NCBI GenBank assembly: GCA_016293365.1
Contig: JAEDEK010000005.1
Coordinates: 1 to 33,145 of the forward strand
DNA: 33,145 bases
Source: Bulleidia sp.
GTDB lineage: Bacteria; Bacillota_I; Bacilli_A; Erysipelotrichales; Erysipelotrichaceae
Reading direction: 5' to 3'
The stretch's first letter is position 1; each line of letters begins with the position of its first letter. This document shows positions 8,376 to 15,131 of this stretch, in pieces. Both the position numbers and the translations under genes were made by a program. Under the pieces are notes generated by a model that saw nothing but the letters and a program-made list of their open reading frames with translations, was not told where the DNA came from and did no database searches.

Positions 8376-9040
8376 TCAGAGGAATCATTTTTGATTATGA
8401 TGGTACTTTATCCAACCGGTTTGAATCGGCTTACCGGATGTACCGGTGGATGATTGAGGAAATATCCGGGATGGATCCTTCTTCAATTGATTTTGAAGAA
8501 ATTGTTCAGGAATGTCTGTATTGGGATCAGTATGGCCATGCTGGGAAAGGCTATGTGTTCAACAGGTTGAAGGAAACACATTTTCCCGATCTGGATGTGG
8601 AAAAGTGCAGTCGTATGTGGGCGGCAGAATTCCACCGATTTCAGATGCCGATGGAAGGTAGCTATGAGGTGCTTAAGAAACTGAAAGAAAGATACAGGCT
8701 AGGCATATTATCCAATGGTGATTCTGTATTCCAAAGATCCAAAATCTGTGAACTTGGATTTGATGCATACGTGGATGAACTGATTGTCTGTGGAGACTAT
8801 GGAATTCAGAAACCGGATCCAGGGATCTTTGAAATTGCAGCGCAAAGACTTGGTCTTGCAGCCGAGGAGATTGCCTTTATCGGTGATACATTCTACAAGG
8901 ATATTTCCGGAGCGATCAGAGCGGGAATGATGCCGGTATGGATGTGTGTGGAAAGAAAGGAAATGACATATTATCCAGGAATACAGGTTGTCCATAATTA
9001 CGATGAGATTGAACAGCTGTTTTTAAGAGGTGCTTTATGA
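8372..9040 (+). CDS. HAD-superfamily hydrolase (phosphatase, capped subfamily I)
   Basis: All four HAD motifs are visible. Motif I is FDYDGTLS with the nucleophile Asp8 and Asp10; motif II is LSNGD (113-117); motif III is the lysine of QKPDPGIF (Lys147); motif IV is GDTFYKDISGA (Asp172, Asp177). Residues 15-85 form a helical C1 cap as in phosphoglycolate- and nucleotide-phosphatase-type HADs, which points to a small phosphorylated substrate. Length is 222 residues. The start overlaps the kinase stop (ATGA, 8372-8375) and the stop overlaps the RNase start. The physiological substrate is unknown. Confidence 0.88.
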   Translation: MIRGIIFDYDGTLSNRFESAYRMYRWMIEEISGMDPSSIDFEEIVQECLYWDQYGHAGKGYVFNRLKETHFPDLDVEKCSRMWAAEFHRFQMPMEGSYEVLKKLKERYRLGILSNGDSVFQRSKICELGFDAYVDELIVCGDYGIQKPDPGIFEIAAQRLGLAAEEIAFIGDTFYKDISGAIRAGMMPVWMCVERKEMTYYPGIQVVHNYDEIEQLFLRGAL

Positions 9041-9465
9041 AAAGAGTCATTATTACACTTTTTTGTTTTCTTCTGTTTACAGGCTGCAGTACTGGTACAC
9101 CATCATCGACAGATGTCATTGATGAAAATGGAATCTATGATCAGAAGGATGACGTGGCATTATATCTGATTACGTATGAACATCTGCCATCCAACTACAT
9201 GACAAAGGATGAGGCAAGAAAGTATGGATGGGAAGGTGGTGCATTATCACAGGTTATAGAAGATAAATGCATCGGTGGTGATGTGTTTGGAAATTACGAA
9301 GGTATTCTTCCTGAAGAAGATACTTACTATGAATGTGATATTGATACACTTGGGAAAACATCCAGAGGGGCTGAGCGGATTGTGTGGTCAGATGACTTTG
9401 ATGTGTATTATACGGAAGATCATTATGAAACATTTGAACTCCTGTATGAAGGAGGAGCACAATGA
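9037..9465 (+). CDS. barnase-family ribonuclease with a lipoprotein signal
   Basis: Residues 1-17 form a lipoprotein signal (hydrophobic core, lipobox LFTGC, Cys17). The mature part aligns along its length with barnase: LPSNYMTKDEA (Lys57 for barnase Lys27), IGGDVFGN-EG-LP, YYECDID (Glu99 for catalytic Glu73), RGAERIVWSDD (Arg110 and Arg114 for Arg83 and Arg87) and TEDHYETF (His129 for His102). It should cleave single-stranded RNA while tethered outside the membrane. Two differences stand out: barnase Arg59 is Tyr87, and there is a cysteine pair (Cys78, Cys100) that barnase lacks. It overlaps the HAD gene before it and the inhibitor gene after it by ATGA. Confidence 0.93.
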   Translation: MKRVIITLFCFLLFTGCSTGTPSSTDVIDENGIYDQKDDVALYLITYEHLPSNYMTKDEARKYGWEGGALSQVIEDKCIGGDVFGNYEGILPEEDTYYECDIDTLGKTSRGAERIVWSDDFDVYYTEDHYETFELLYEGGAQ

Positions 9466-9731
9466 AAACAGTATTTCTGGATGCCTCCCGCATCATGGAC
9501 AGAAATGCCATGTATATGTATATGAATGAGATCTTTCGTCTTCCCGAATACATGGGGAAAAGCCTGGATGCACTGCATGATGCACTGTGTGAAGTACAGC
9601 AGGATACGGAAATCATCTGTACACACGATTGTCTGGAACAGATCAATTCTTCTGGATATGCATTTAAGGTATTGCTTGTACTAGGCAGATGTGCGGATGA
9701 AAACCCGCATCTGCACATACGATTCCGTTAA
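9462..9731 (+). CDS. barstar-family ribonuclease inhibitor
   Basis: This 89-residue cytoplasmic protein carries the barstar core LPEYMGKSLDALHDAL (27-42). Tyr30, Asp36 and Asp40 stand for barstar Tyr29, Asp35 and Asp39, which plug the active site of barnase. Its length equals barstar. Its start codon overlaps the stop of the ribonuclease gene (ATGA, 9462-9465), so enzyme and antidote are probably translationally coupled. It should protect the cell before the RNase is exported. The last codons (HLHIRFR) lie in one arm of a perfect hairpin whose sequence recurs in the lysine riboswitch terminator about 400 bases on. That makes the C-terminus slightly suspect as original sequence. Confidence 0.93.
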   Translation: MKTVFLDASRIMDRNAMYMYMNEIFRLPEYMGKSLDALHDALCEVQQDTEIICTHDCLEQINSSGYAFKVLLVLGRCADENPHLHIRFR

Positions 9732-9739
9732 ATCGTATG
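9713..9739 (+). repeat. hairpin across the barstar stop, repeated in the L-box terminator
   Basis: CATACGATT (9716-9724) and AATCGTATG (9731-9739) form a perfect nine-base stem around the stop codon. The 12-mer GCACATACGATT (9713-9724) recurs at 10111-10122, and AAATCGTATG (9730-9739) recurs at 10096-10105. There is no T-run, so it is at best a weak terminator. Confidence 0.6.
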
Positions 9740-9878
9740 AAAGAAGCTTTGTTCCTTCAGGAATTCAGTGCTTTACTGATAGCAGCGCATGTATCTGACA
9801 GTTTTCGGCAGACTTATCATCTGCGCATATTCTGGGAAACATGGAATATGCACCGTAAAACAAAAATCGCTGAAAACA
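9740..9878. other. intergenic spacer between barstar and the lysine riboswitch promoter
   Basis: No supported feature. A 55-codon frame from the ATG at 9737 to 9904 crosses this stretch and runs into the riboswitch promoter, has no ribosome binding site and resembles nothing I know. Confidence 0.4.
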
Positions 9879-9907
9879 TTGACATGTACAGCTTTGGCAT
9901 GTAGTAT
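9879..9907 (+). promoter_or_regulatory. promoter of the lysine riboswitch and transporter operon
   Basis: A perfect TTGACA (9879-9884) is followed after 17 bases by TAGTAT (9902-9907). Transcription would start near 9914, just upstream of the riboswitch. Confidence 0.8.
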
Positions 9908-9920
9908 AGGAAATGCAAAA

Positions 9921-10126
9921 ATCTATGGATAGAGGTAGCGGTGTAGATGAGTAGTGAAGGGAGCCGGCAGGCTGTGAACTTCATCAAAGGCAGTCACCGC
10001 CGAACGGAGCAGTCAGGCATGTCTGTTTCGTGGGGATATGGGAAATACCTATATCACTCCTTCGCAAGAAGAGGCGCTATTATATATCGATCTGTAAATC
10101 GTATGTGATAGCACATACGATTTTTT
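9921..10126 (+). promoter_or_regulatory. lysine riboswitch (L-box) with terminator
   Basis: The conserved L-box blocks appear in order: ATAGAGGT followed by GCGG at 9929-9941, then AGTA, GGGAGCCGG, CACCGCCGAA near 10008, CAGTCAGGC, GTTTCGTGGG, TATCACT, and GCGCTAT closing P1 against ATAG. The expression platform is a perfect terminator, ATCGTATGTG (10098-10107) / CACATACGAT (10112-10121), with its T-run to 10126. Lysine binding should favour this terminator and shut off the ABC transporter genes that start 22 bases later. The aptamer call rests on motif order and spacing. Confidence 0.93.
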
Positions 10127-10148
10127 GCAGAAAGAAGAGGGTATGAAA

Positions 10149-11045
10149 ATGAGAAAAATCACAACAGCTTTACTTGCGGGTGTACTGAGTGTATCACTTG
10201 CTGCATGTGGAGGATCAGCTTCTTCCACATCCACTTCTACAGACAGTGAAAATGTAACTGTTTCTGCAGATGGTCTTCTGAACGATGGTGTATTTACGAT
10301 CTCAATGGAATGCGCTTATGCGCCTTATAACTGGGCACAGACAGATGATTCCAATGGTGCTGTACCGATTGATGGAACAAATGAATATGCTAACGGCTAC
10401 GATGTCATGATCGCAAAGAAGATTGCTGAAGCCAATGGATGGGATCTGAAAATTATCCGTTCCGACTGGGATTCCCTGGTACCGGCTGTTCAGACAGGTA
10501 AGATTGATGCTGCAATTGCGGGTCAGTCCATGACAGCTGACAGAAGAGAAGAGGTTGATTTCGCTGGTCCATATTACTATGCAAGCTTTGCAATTCTGGT
10601 TAAGAGCGACTCTGATCTGACTTCTGCAAAGTCCATCAACGACTTCTCCGGTAAAACAGGTACAGCGCAGATTGCAACAATCTGGTATGAAAACTGCCTG
10701 CCTCAGATGGAAGGAGTTACAATCGCAACAGCCAGTGAAACAGCTCCAGCTATGCTGATGGCTCTTGAAACAAATGCAGTTGACTTTGTTGTTACAGACC
10801 TTCCTACAGCTATGGGTGCTGTAGAAGCATATGATGATATGACAATTCTTGACTTTACTGGTACAGATGGCGACTTTCAGTTCTCTGAACAGGAAAGAGA
10901 AGAAAATGTCAACATCGGTGTCTCCGTCAGAAAGGGCAATACAGTTCTTGTTGACAAGATCAATGCAGTTCTGAATGAAATGAGTGAAGAAGATTTCAAC
11001 GAACTGATGAATGAAGCGATTCAGATTCAGCCTGTAGGAGAATAA
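10149..11045 (+). CDS. substrate-binding lipoprotein of a lysine-type ABC transporter
   Basis: This is a polar amino acid binding protein of the periplasmic-binding type II fold (SBP family 3), anchored outside the membrane. From the ATG at 10149 the signal has the lipobox LAAC with Cys20, then a Ser/Thr-rich linker. The family segments AYAPYNW, NGYDVMIAKKIAE, DSLVPAVQTGKIDAAIAG and MTADRREEVDFAGPYY follow in order. I chose 10149 because GAGG ends eight bases before it; the ATG at 10143 would sit only two bases away. Length is 298 residues. The upstream lysine riboswitch makes lysine the likely substrate, though the pocket alone does not prove it. Permease and ATPase genes follow directly. 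Confidence 0.92.
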   Translation: MRKITTALLAGVLSVSLAACGGSASSTSTSTDSENVTVSADGLLNDGVFTISMECAYAPYNWAQTDDSNGAVPIDGTNEYANGYDVMIAKKIAEANGWDLKIIRSDWDSLVPAVQTGKIDAAIAGQSMTADRREEVDFAGPYYYASFAILVKSDSDLTSAKSINDFSGKTGTAQIATIWYENCLPQMEGVTIATASETAPAMLMALETNAVDFVVTDLPTAMGAVEAYDDMTILDFTGTDGDFQFSEQEREENVNIGVSVRKGNTVLVDKINAVLNEMSEEDFNELMNEAIQIQPVGE

Positions 11046-11048
11046 ACC

Positions 11049-11885
11049 GTGGTACTGACGAAGCTGTTAAAGGATATCGCAAAAATCTGGACGAAGTACA
11101 AATGGTCCTATATCAACGGTATCAGAAATACGATTCTGCTTGCGTTTATCGGTACTGTATTAGGCTGCATCATCGGATTTGTCTGTGGTATTCTGCAGAC
11201 AATTCCGGTCAGTAAGAAAGATCATCCGATCAAAAAAGCAGCAGTATATGCGATTCGTGGAATTGTCCGTGCATATGTTGAAATCTTCCGTGGAACACCA
11301 ATGGTGCTTCAGGCTGTATTCTTCTATTATGGTCTGAGTTATCTGACAAATGGTGCATTGAATTTTACGGATCCATGGACATGTTCCATCTTTGTTGTAT
11401 CCATCAATACCGGTGCATACATGGCTGAAACAGTACGTGGTGGAATTCTTGCTATCGAAAGAGGCCAGACAGAAGGGGCTAAGGCAATCGGTATGTCCCA
11501 TGTACAGACAATGCTGTATGTCATTCTGCCTCAGACGCTGCGTAATATTCTGCCGCAGATCGGCAACAACTATATCATCAACATCAAGGATACTTCTGTC
11601 ATGTTCATGATCTCCTTTACGGAACTGTTTGCGGCACATCGTTCAGTTGCCGGAGCAACATATCAGTACTTTCCAAGTGCTGCAATAGAAATGGTTGCCT
11701 ACCTGTGTCTGACACTGGCTTCTTCTGTTATTCTGCGTCTTTGGGAAAAGAAGCTGGCAGGTAAATCCAGTTATGAACTTGCAACTGCAGATCAGCTTTC
11801 TCCAACTGCCGGGACTTTGAATTCCCCACAGAAGGGAAGCAACTTTGATGAAAGACATATTGAGACCAAAGGAGGACAGAACTGA
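11049..11885 (+). CDS. amino acid ABC transporter permease
   Basis: The protein is a membrane subunit of the HisMQ/GlnP type: several hydrophobic helices and the EAA coupling loop RGQTEGAKAIGMSHVQT followed by ILPQTLRNILPQIGN. It starts at a GTG (11049) with GTAGGAG eight bases upstream and only three bases after the binding-protein stop. The 278 residues include a polar C-terminal tail of about 45 residues after the last helix (from around LEKKLAGKSS) that typical permeases lack; its role is unclear. A single permease suggests a homodimer. The stop overlaps the ATPase start as TGATG. Confidence 0.93.
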   Translation: MVLTKLLKDIAKIWTKYKWSYINGIRNTILLAFIGTVLGCIIGFVCGILQTIPVSKKDHPIKKAAVYAIRGIVRAYVEIFRGTPMVLQAVFFYYGLSYLTNGALNFTDPWTCSIFVVSINTGAYMAETVRGGILAIERGQTEGAKAIGMSHVQTMLYVILPQTLRNILPQIGNNYIINIKDTSVMFMISFTELFAAHRSVAGATYQYFPSAAIEMVAYLCLTLASSVILRLWEKKLAGKSSYELATADQLSPTAGTLNSPQKGSNFDERHIETKGGQN

Positions 11886-12622
11886 TGGAAACAGTCATTG
11901 AACTCAGACACCTCAGCAAAGCCTTTGGTGCCAATGTAGTCCTGAAGGATATCAATGCATCCATTCATAAAGGGGATGTAACATGTGTGATCGGTGCATC
12001 CGGATCCGGTAAGTCCACGATGCTCAGATGTATCAATCTTCTGGAAACACCAACTTCCGGTGATATTCTGTTCCATGATAAGTCTATTCTGAATGAAAAG
12101 ATTTCCCTGAATGAATATAGAACACATGTTGGTATGTGTTTCCAGTCATTCAATCTGTTCAATAATATGACAGTTTTGAAAAACTGCATGATCGGACAGA
12201 TGAAAGTATTGAAACGTTCAAAGGAAGAAGCGCGTGTCAACGCCATCAGATATCTGGAAAAAGTCGGTATGGCTCCTTATATCAATGCCAGACCAGACCA
12301 GATCTCCGGTGGTCAGAAGCAGAGAGTTGCCATTGCAAGAGCTCTTGCGATGAATCCTGAAGTTCTCCTGTTTGATGAACCGACAAGTGCGTTGGACCCG
12401 GAAATGGTAGGCGAAGTACTTTCCGTCATGAAATCTCTTGCCAAAGAGGGTATGACGATGGTGGTAGTCACACATGAAATGGGATTTGCAAAGGATGTTG
12501 CCAATCGCGTTCTGTTTATGGAACAGGGCGTTATCGCAGAAGAAGGTACTCCAGAAGAGATCTTCACAAATCCGAAGAACGAACGTACAAAAGAATTTCT
12601 ATCTCGTATCCTGAATAAATGA
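11885..12622 (+). CDS. amino acid ABC transporter ATP-binding protein
   Basis: The 245-residue ATPase powers lysine-type uptake. Walker A is GASGSGKS (about 38-45), the Q-loop is MCFQSFNLF, the signature is SGGQKQR, Walker B is VLLFDEPTSALDPE, and the switch histidine lies in VVTHEMGFA. These features match the GlnQ/HisP family of polar amino acid importers. The start codon overlaps the permease stop (TGATG at 11883-11887), so the two are coupled. It is the last gene under the lysine riboswitch and is followed by a terminator. Confidence 0.95.
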   Translation: METVIELRHLSKAFGANVVLKDINASIHKGDVTCVIGASGSGKSTMLRCINLLETPTSGDILFHDKSILNEKISLNEYRTHVGMCFQSFNLFNNMTVLKNCMIGQMKVLKRSKEEARVNAIRYLEKVGMAPYINARPDQISGGQKQRVAIARALAMNPEVLLFDEPTSALDPEMVGEVLSVMKSLAKEGMTMVVVTHEMGFAKDVANRVLFMEQGVIAEEGTPEEIFTNPKNERTKEFLSRILNK

Positions 12623-12659
12623 CCTTGCCTGGGTTATTCAGTGATATGTATACTGGAAT

Positions 12660-12692
12660 ATGCCTGCTGTTACAAATGACAGCGGGCATTTC
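12660..12692 (+). terminator. terminator of the lysine transporter operon
   Basis: TGCCTGCTGT (12661-12670) pairs with ACAGCGGGCA (12679-12688), with one wobble and an eight-base loop, followed by TTTCTT. Confidence 0.8.
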
Positions 12693-12918
12693 TTCGTTTT
12701 GGAGGCAGTGAAAAAGGCTATAGTGCATACACGCAAGGCAGTGTGGACATGGATACAGATTTTTTAAAGATCTGAAAAAGACCTAAATCCGGATCAATTT
12801 ATCTAAAATAAACTATATTACATGTCATAAAACCCTTATTTACAGCCAAATACAGAATAAACGAACACGCTGAAAAACGTGGACATAAAAACTTTTTTCA
12901 AAAAGATGCAGAAAATGC
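12693..12918. other. AT-rich spacer upstream of the S10 promoter
   Basis: The stretch has no gene, repeat or RNA that I recognise. It is increasingly A/T-rich towards the S10 promoter, with short A- and T-tracts that could act as an upstream activating element for that strong promoter. Confidence 0.4.
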
Positions 12919-12947
12919 TTGCATATAGTATTGATCAGTAGTAGTAT
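12919..12947 (+). promoter_or_regulatory. probable promoter of the S10 operon
   Basis: TTGCAT (12919-12924) and TAGTAT (12942-12947) are 17 bases apart. The hexamers are imperfect (four of six each), but the A/T-rich upstream sequence and the structured leader directly after it support the call. Confidence 0.6.
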
Positions 12948-12959
12948 ATTTGGGCACTC

Positions 12960-13050
12960 GCAATGAAGTGGGAGGTTGCCGGCACGCTGAAATGCGTTGT
13001 CACGCTAGCGTGATAACCGGGGAATTTCCACTGAGCGATCCCGTCAGGGA
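12960..13050 (+). promoter_or_regulatory. multi-hairpin leader of the S10 operon
   Basis: An outer helix pairs GTGG (12968-12971) with CCAC (13028-13031) and CCGG (12979-12982) with CCGG (13017-13020). It encloses two hairpins: ACGC (12984-12987) / GCGT (12994-12997), and the palindrome TCACGC-TA-GCGTGA (13000-13013). A third hairpin, TCCC (13039-13042) / GGGA (13047-13050), stands just before the rpsJ ribosome binding site. This looks like an autoregulatory ribosomal protein leader. An S10-leader motif has been described upstream of rpsJ in Firmicutes, but I cannot confirm membership by eye. Confidence 0.65.
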
Positions 13051-13073
13051 GTGAATATAAGGAGGAAAAATTC

Positions 13074-13385
13074 ATGGCAAAGAACTCTGTAAGAATTCGT
13101 CTGAAGGCTTACGAGAACAGAAGCTTGGACGCAGCAAGCGAAAAGATCGTCAAGACTGCAACAAGCCACGGCGCAAAGAAGATCGTCGGACCTGTTCCGC
13201 TGCCTACTGAGCGTGAGGTAATCACAGTACTTCGCGCTGTACACAAGTATAAGGACTCTCGTGAACAGTTCGAGATCCGCACACACAAGAGACTGATCGA
13301 AATCGTCGGCCCAAGTGCAGAAACAATCGATGCATTATCCAGACTGGATCTGCCTTCCGGAGTTGACATTGAGATCAAGCTGTAA
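13074..13385 (+). CDS. rpsJ: 30S ribosomal protein S10
   Basis: S10 is a head protein of the small subunit and, as NusE, a partner of NusB in antitermination. The 103-residue sequence has IRLKAYENRSLDAA near the start and GPVPLPTEREVITVLRAVHKYKDSREQFE in the middle, both diagnostic. It opens the S10 operon behind AAGGAGG and the hairpin leader; rplC follows after 21 bases. Confidence 0.98.
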   Translation: MAKNSVRIRLKAYENRSLDAASEKIVKTATSHGAKKIVGPVPLPTEREVITVLRAVHKYKDSREQFEIRTHKRLIEIVGPSAETIDALSRLDLPSGVDIEIKL

Positions 13386-13406
13386 GAAAGGGACAGGGTG
13401 AATTAA

Positions 13407-14144
13407 ATGAAAGGTATTTTAGGACGTAAGCTTGGTATGACCCAGGTCTTCACGATCGATGGAGCTCTGATTCCTGTAACAGTCGTTGAAGTAAAGCCAA
13501 ACGTCGTACTGCAGAAGAAGACAAAGGAAACTGATGGCTATGAAGCAGTTCAGGTCGGCTATGAAGATGTTAAGGAACATCGTGCAAACAAGCCTGCCAA
13601 GGGACATGCTGCAAAGGCTGACACAGCTCCTAAGAAGTTCATCAGAGAATTCAGATATGATGAAATGCTGAATCTGGAAGTCGGCGCTGAAATCAAGGCA
13701 GACCTGTTTAAGGCTGGCGATATCGTCGACGTACAGGGTACATCCAAGGGTCACGGTTACAACGGTACAATCGTTCGTAACAACGGCCACCAGGGTCCAA
13801 GATCTCACGGTGGATCCAAGAACATCAGACATCAGGGTTCCCTGGCTACAAACGGACGTAACAACGGCGTTATCAACAAGGGAACAGCTATGCCTGGTCA
13901 CTATGGTTGTGAAACAACAACCAACCAGAACCTGACAGTTATCAAGGTTGATGCTGAAGAAGGATACATTCTGGTCAAGGGTAACGTTCCAGGTCCAAGA
14001 AAGGGTCTTGTAACAATCCACACAACAGTTAAGCCTGTCAAGGAAACTGCTCCAGTTGAACTGATTTCCTACAAGGGTGTTTCTGTTGAAGAAGAACTCG
14101 AAAAGGTTGATGAAACAATCAATGCCGAGTTAGCAGGAAAGTGA
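13407..14144 (+). CDS. rplC: 50S ribosomal protein L3
   Basis: L3 binds near the peptidyl transferase centre and is needed early in 50S assembly. MKGILGRKLGMTQVF starts the protein, and the long loop GPRSHGGSKNIRHQGS and the MPGHYG motif are present. It has 245 residues where about 210 is usual. The surplus is mainly an acidic C-terminal tail of about 30 residues (from VELISYKG to the end, rich in Glu). Ten bases separate its stop codon from the rplD start region, typical of this operon. Confidence 0.97.
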   Translation: MKGILGRKLGMTQVFTIDGALIPVTVVEVKPNVVLQKKTKETDGYEAVQVGYEDVKEHRANKPAKGHAAKADTAPKKFIREFRYDEMLNLEVGAEIKADLFKAGDIVDVQGTSKGHGYNGTIVRNNGHQGPRSHGGSKNIRHQGSLATNGRNNGVINKGTAMPGHYGCETTTNQNLTVIKVDAEEGYILVKGNVPGPRKGLVTIHTTVKPVKETAPVELISYKGVSVEEELEKVDETINAELAGK

Positions 14145-14153
14145 GGATAAACA

Positions 14154-14786
14154 ATGTCACAGATTGATGTATTAAATCAGGAAGGCAAGGTCGTCAAGCA
14201 GATTGAACTGGCAGACGCTGTATTTGGAATCACTCCAAACCAGCAGGCAATCTATGACGCAATCCTCGTCTATCAGGCAGGCCTGAGACAGGGTACACAC
14301 AGCACAAAGACAAGAGCGTTTGTATCCGGTACAGGTAAGAAGCCATTCCGCCAGAAGGGTACAGGCCGTGCACGTCAGGGTTCCACACGTGCTACACAGT
14401 GGAGACATGGTGCAATCGCATTTGGTCCACACCCAAGAAAGTATGGCATGAAGCTGAACCGTAAGGTCAGACAGCTCGCTCTGAGATCCGCATTAAGCGA
14501 AAAGGTAGTTGAGAACAACATCGCAGTTCTTGAAAACCTCAACTTTGAAGAAATCAAGACAAAGAAGGCAGTTGCATTACTCGCTGCTCTCGGATTTGAA
14601 AGAAAGACATTATTCGTCGCTGACTCTTCCGAAGACTTCGACAATGCATACATCTCCATGAGAAACATTCCAAATGCTGCTCTGGTTACAGTATCCAGCC
14701 TGAATGTCTATGACATTGTGAACGCAGACAAGATCGTGTTCACAGAAGCAGCAGCCGCTAAGGCAGGGGAGGTATTCGCAGCATGA
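14154..14786 (+). CDS. rplD: 50S ribosomal protein L4
   Basis: L4 lines the peptide exit tunnel through its extended loop, seen here as GTGKKPFRQKGTGRARQGS around residues 60-78. In E. coli it represses the S10 operon. The 210 residues are the normal length. The last codons overlap the rplW start as ATGA (14783-14786), so the two are coupled. Confidence 0.97.
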   Translation: MSQIDVLNQEGKVVKQIELADAVFGITPNQQAIYDAILVYQAGLRQGTHSTKTRAFVSGTGKKPFRQKGTGRARQGSTRATQWRHGAIAFGPHPRKYGMKLNRKVRQLALRSALSEKVVENNIAVLENLNFEEIKTKKAVALLAALGFERKTLFVADSSEDFDNAYISMRNIPNAALVTVSSLNVYDIVNADKIVFTEAAAAKAGEVFAA

Positions 14787-15070
14787 GTGCACGTGATATC
14801 ATCATCAAGCCTGTAGTTACTGAAAAGTCTTCCACTCTTCAGGCTACAGAAAACAAGGTAACATTCGTTGTTGCCAAGAATGCTAACAAAACAGCAATCA
14901 AGCTGGCTGTTCAGGAAATCTACAACATCAAGCCAGTAGCAGTAAACACAGTCAACGTTCATCCAAAGATGAGAAGAGTCGGCCGTTACTCCGGTATGAC
15001 AAATGCTTATAAGAAGGCAATCGTCACTCTGCCGGAAGGAGCTTCCATCAACTTCTTCTCTGAAGACTGA
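14783..15070 (+). CDS. rplW: 50S ribosomal protein L23
   Basis: L23 stands at the tunnel exit and is the docking point for trigger factor and signal recognition particle. The 95-residue protein starts MSARDIIIKPVVTEKSS, has the VQEIYNIKPVAVNTVNV strand and the basic loop KMRRVGRYSGMTNAYKKA. It overlaps rplD by four bases. The 61 bases before rplB contain an imperfect hairpin (about 15080-15108). Confidence 0.97.
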   Translation: MSARDIIIKPVVTEKSSTLQATENKVTFVVAKNANKTAIKLAVQEIYNIKPVAVNTVNVHPKMRRVGRYSGMTNAYKKAIVTLPEGASINFFSED

Positions 15071-15131
15071 AAACTGAAAATATCGGAGGAAATCGCTATC
15101 TCCGGATAAATGCGAAAGGATTAAAAGGAAA

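Noticed and set aside
9737..9904. 55-codon plus-strand frame after barstar
   Set aside because: Its ATG lies in the hairpin arm, it has no ribosome binding site, and it runs through the riboswitch promoter.
10125..10148. TTG start for the substrate-binding lipoprotein
   Set aside because: It lies inside the T-run of the riboswitch terminator and would spoil the lipoprotein signal; the ATG at 10149 has a well-spaced ribosome binding site.
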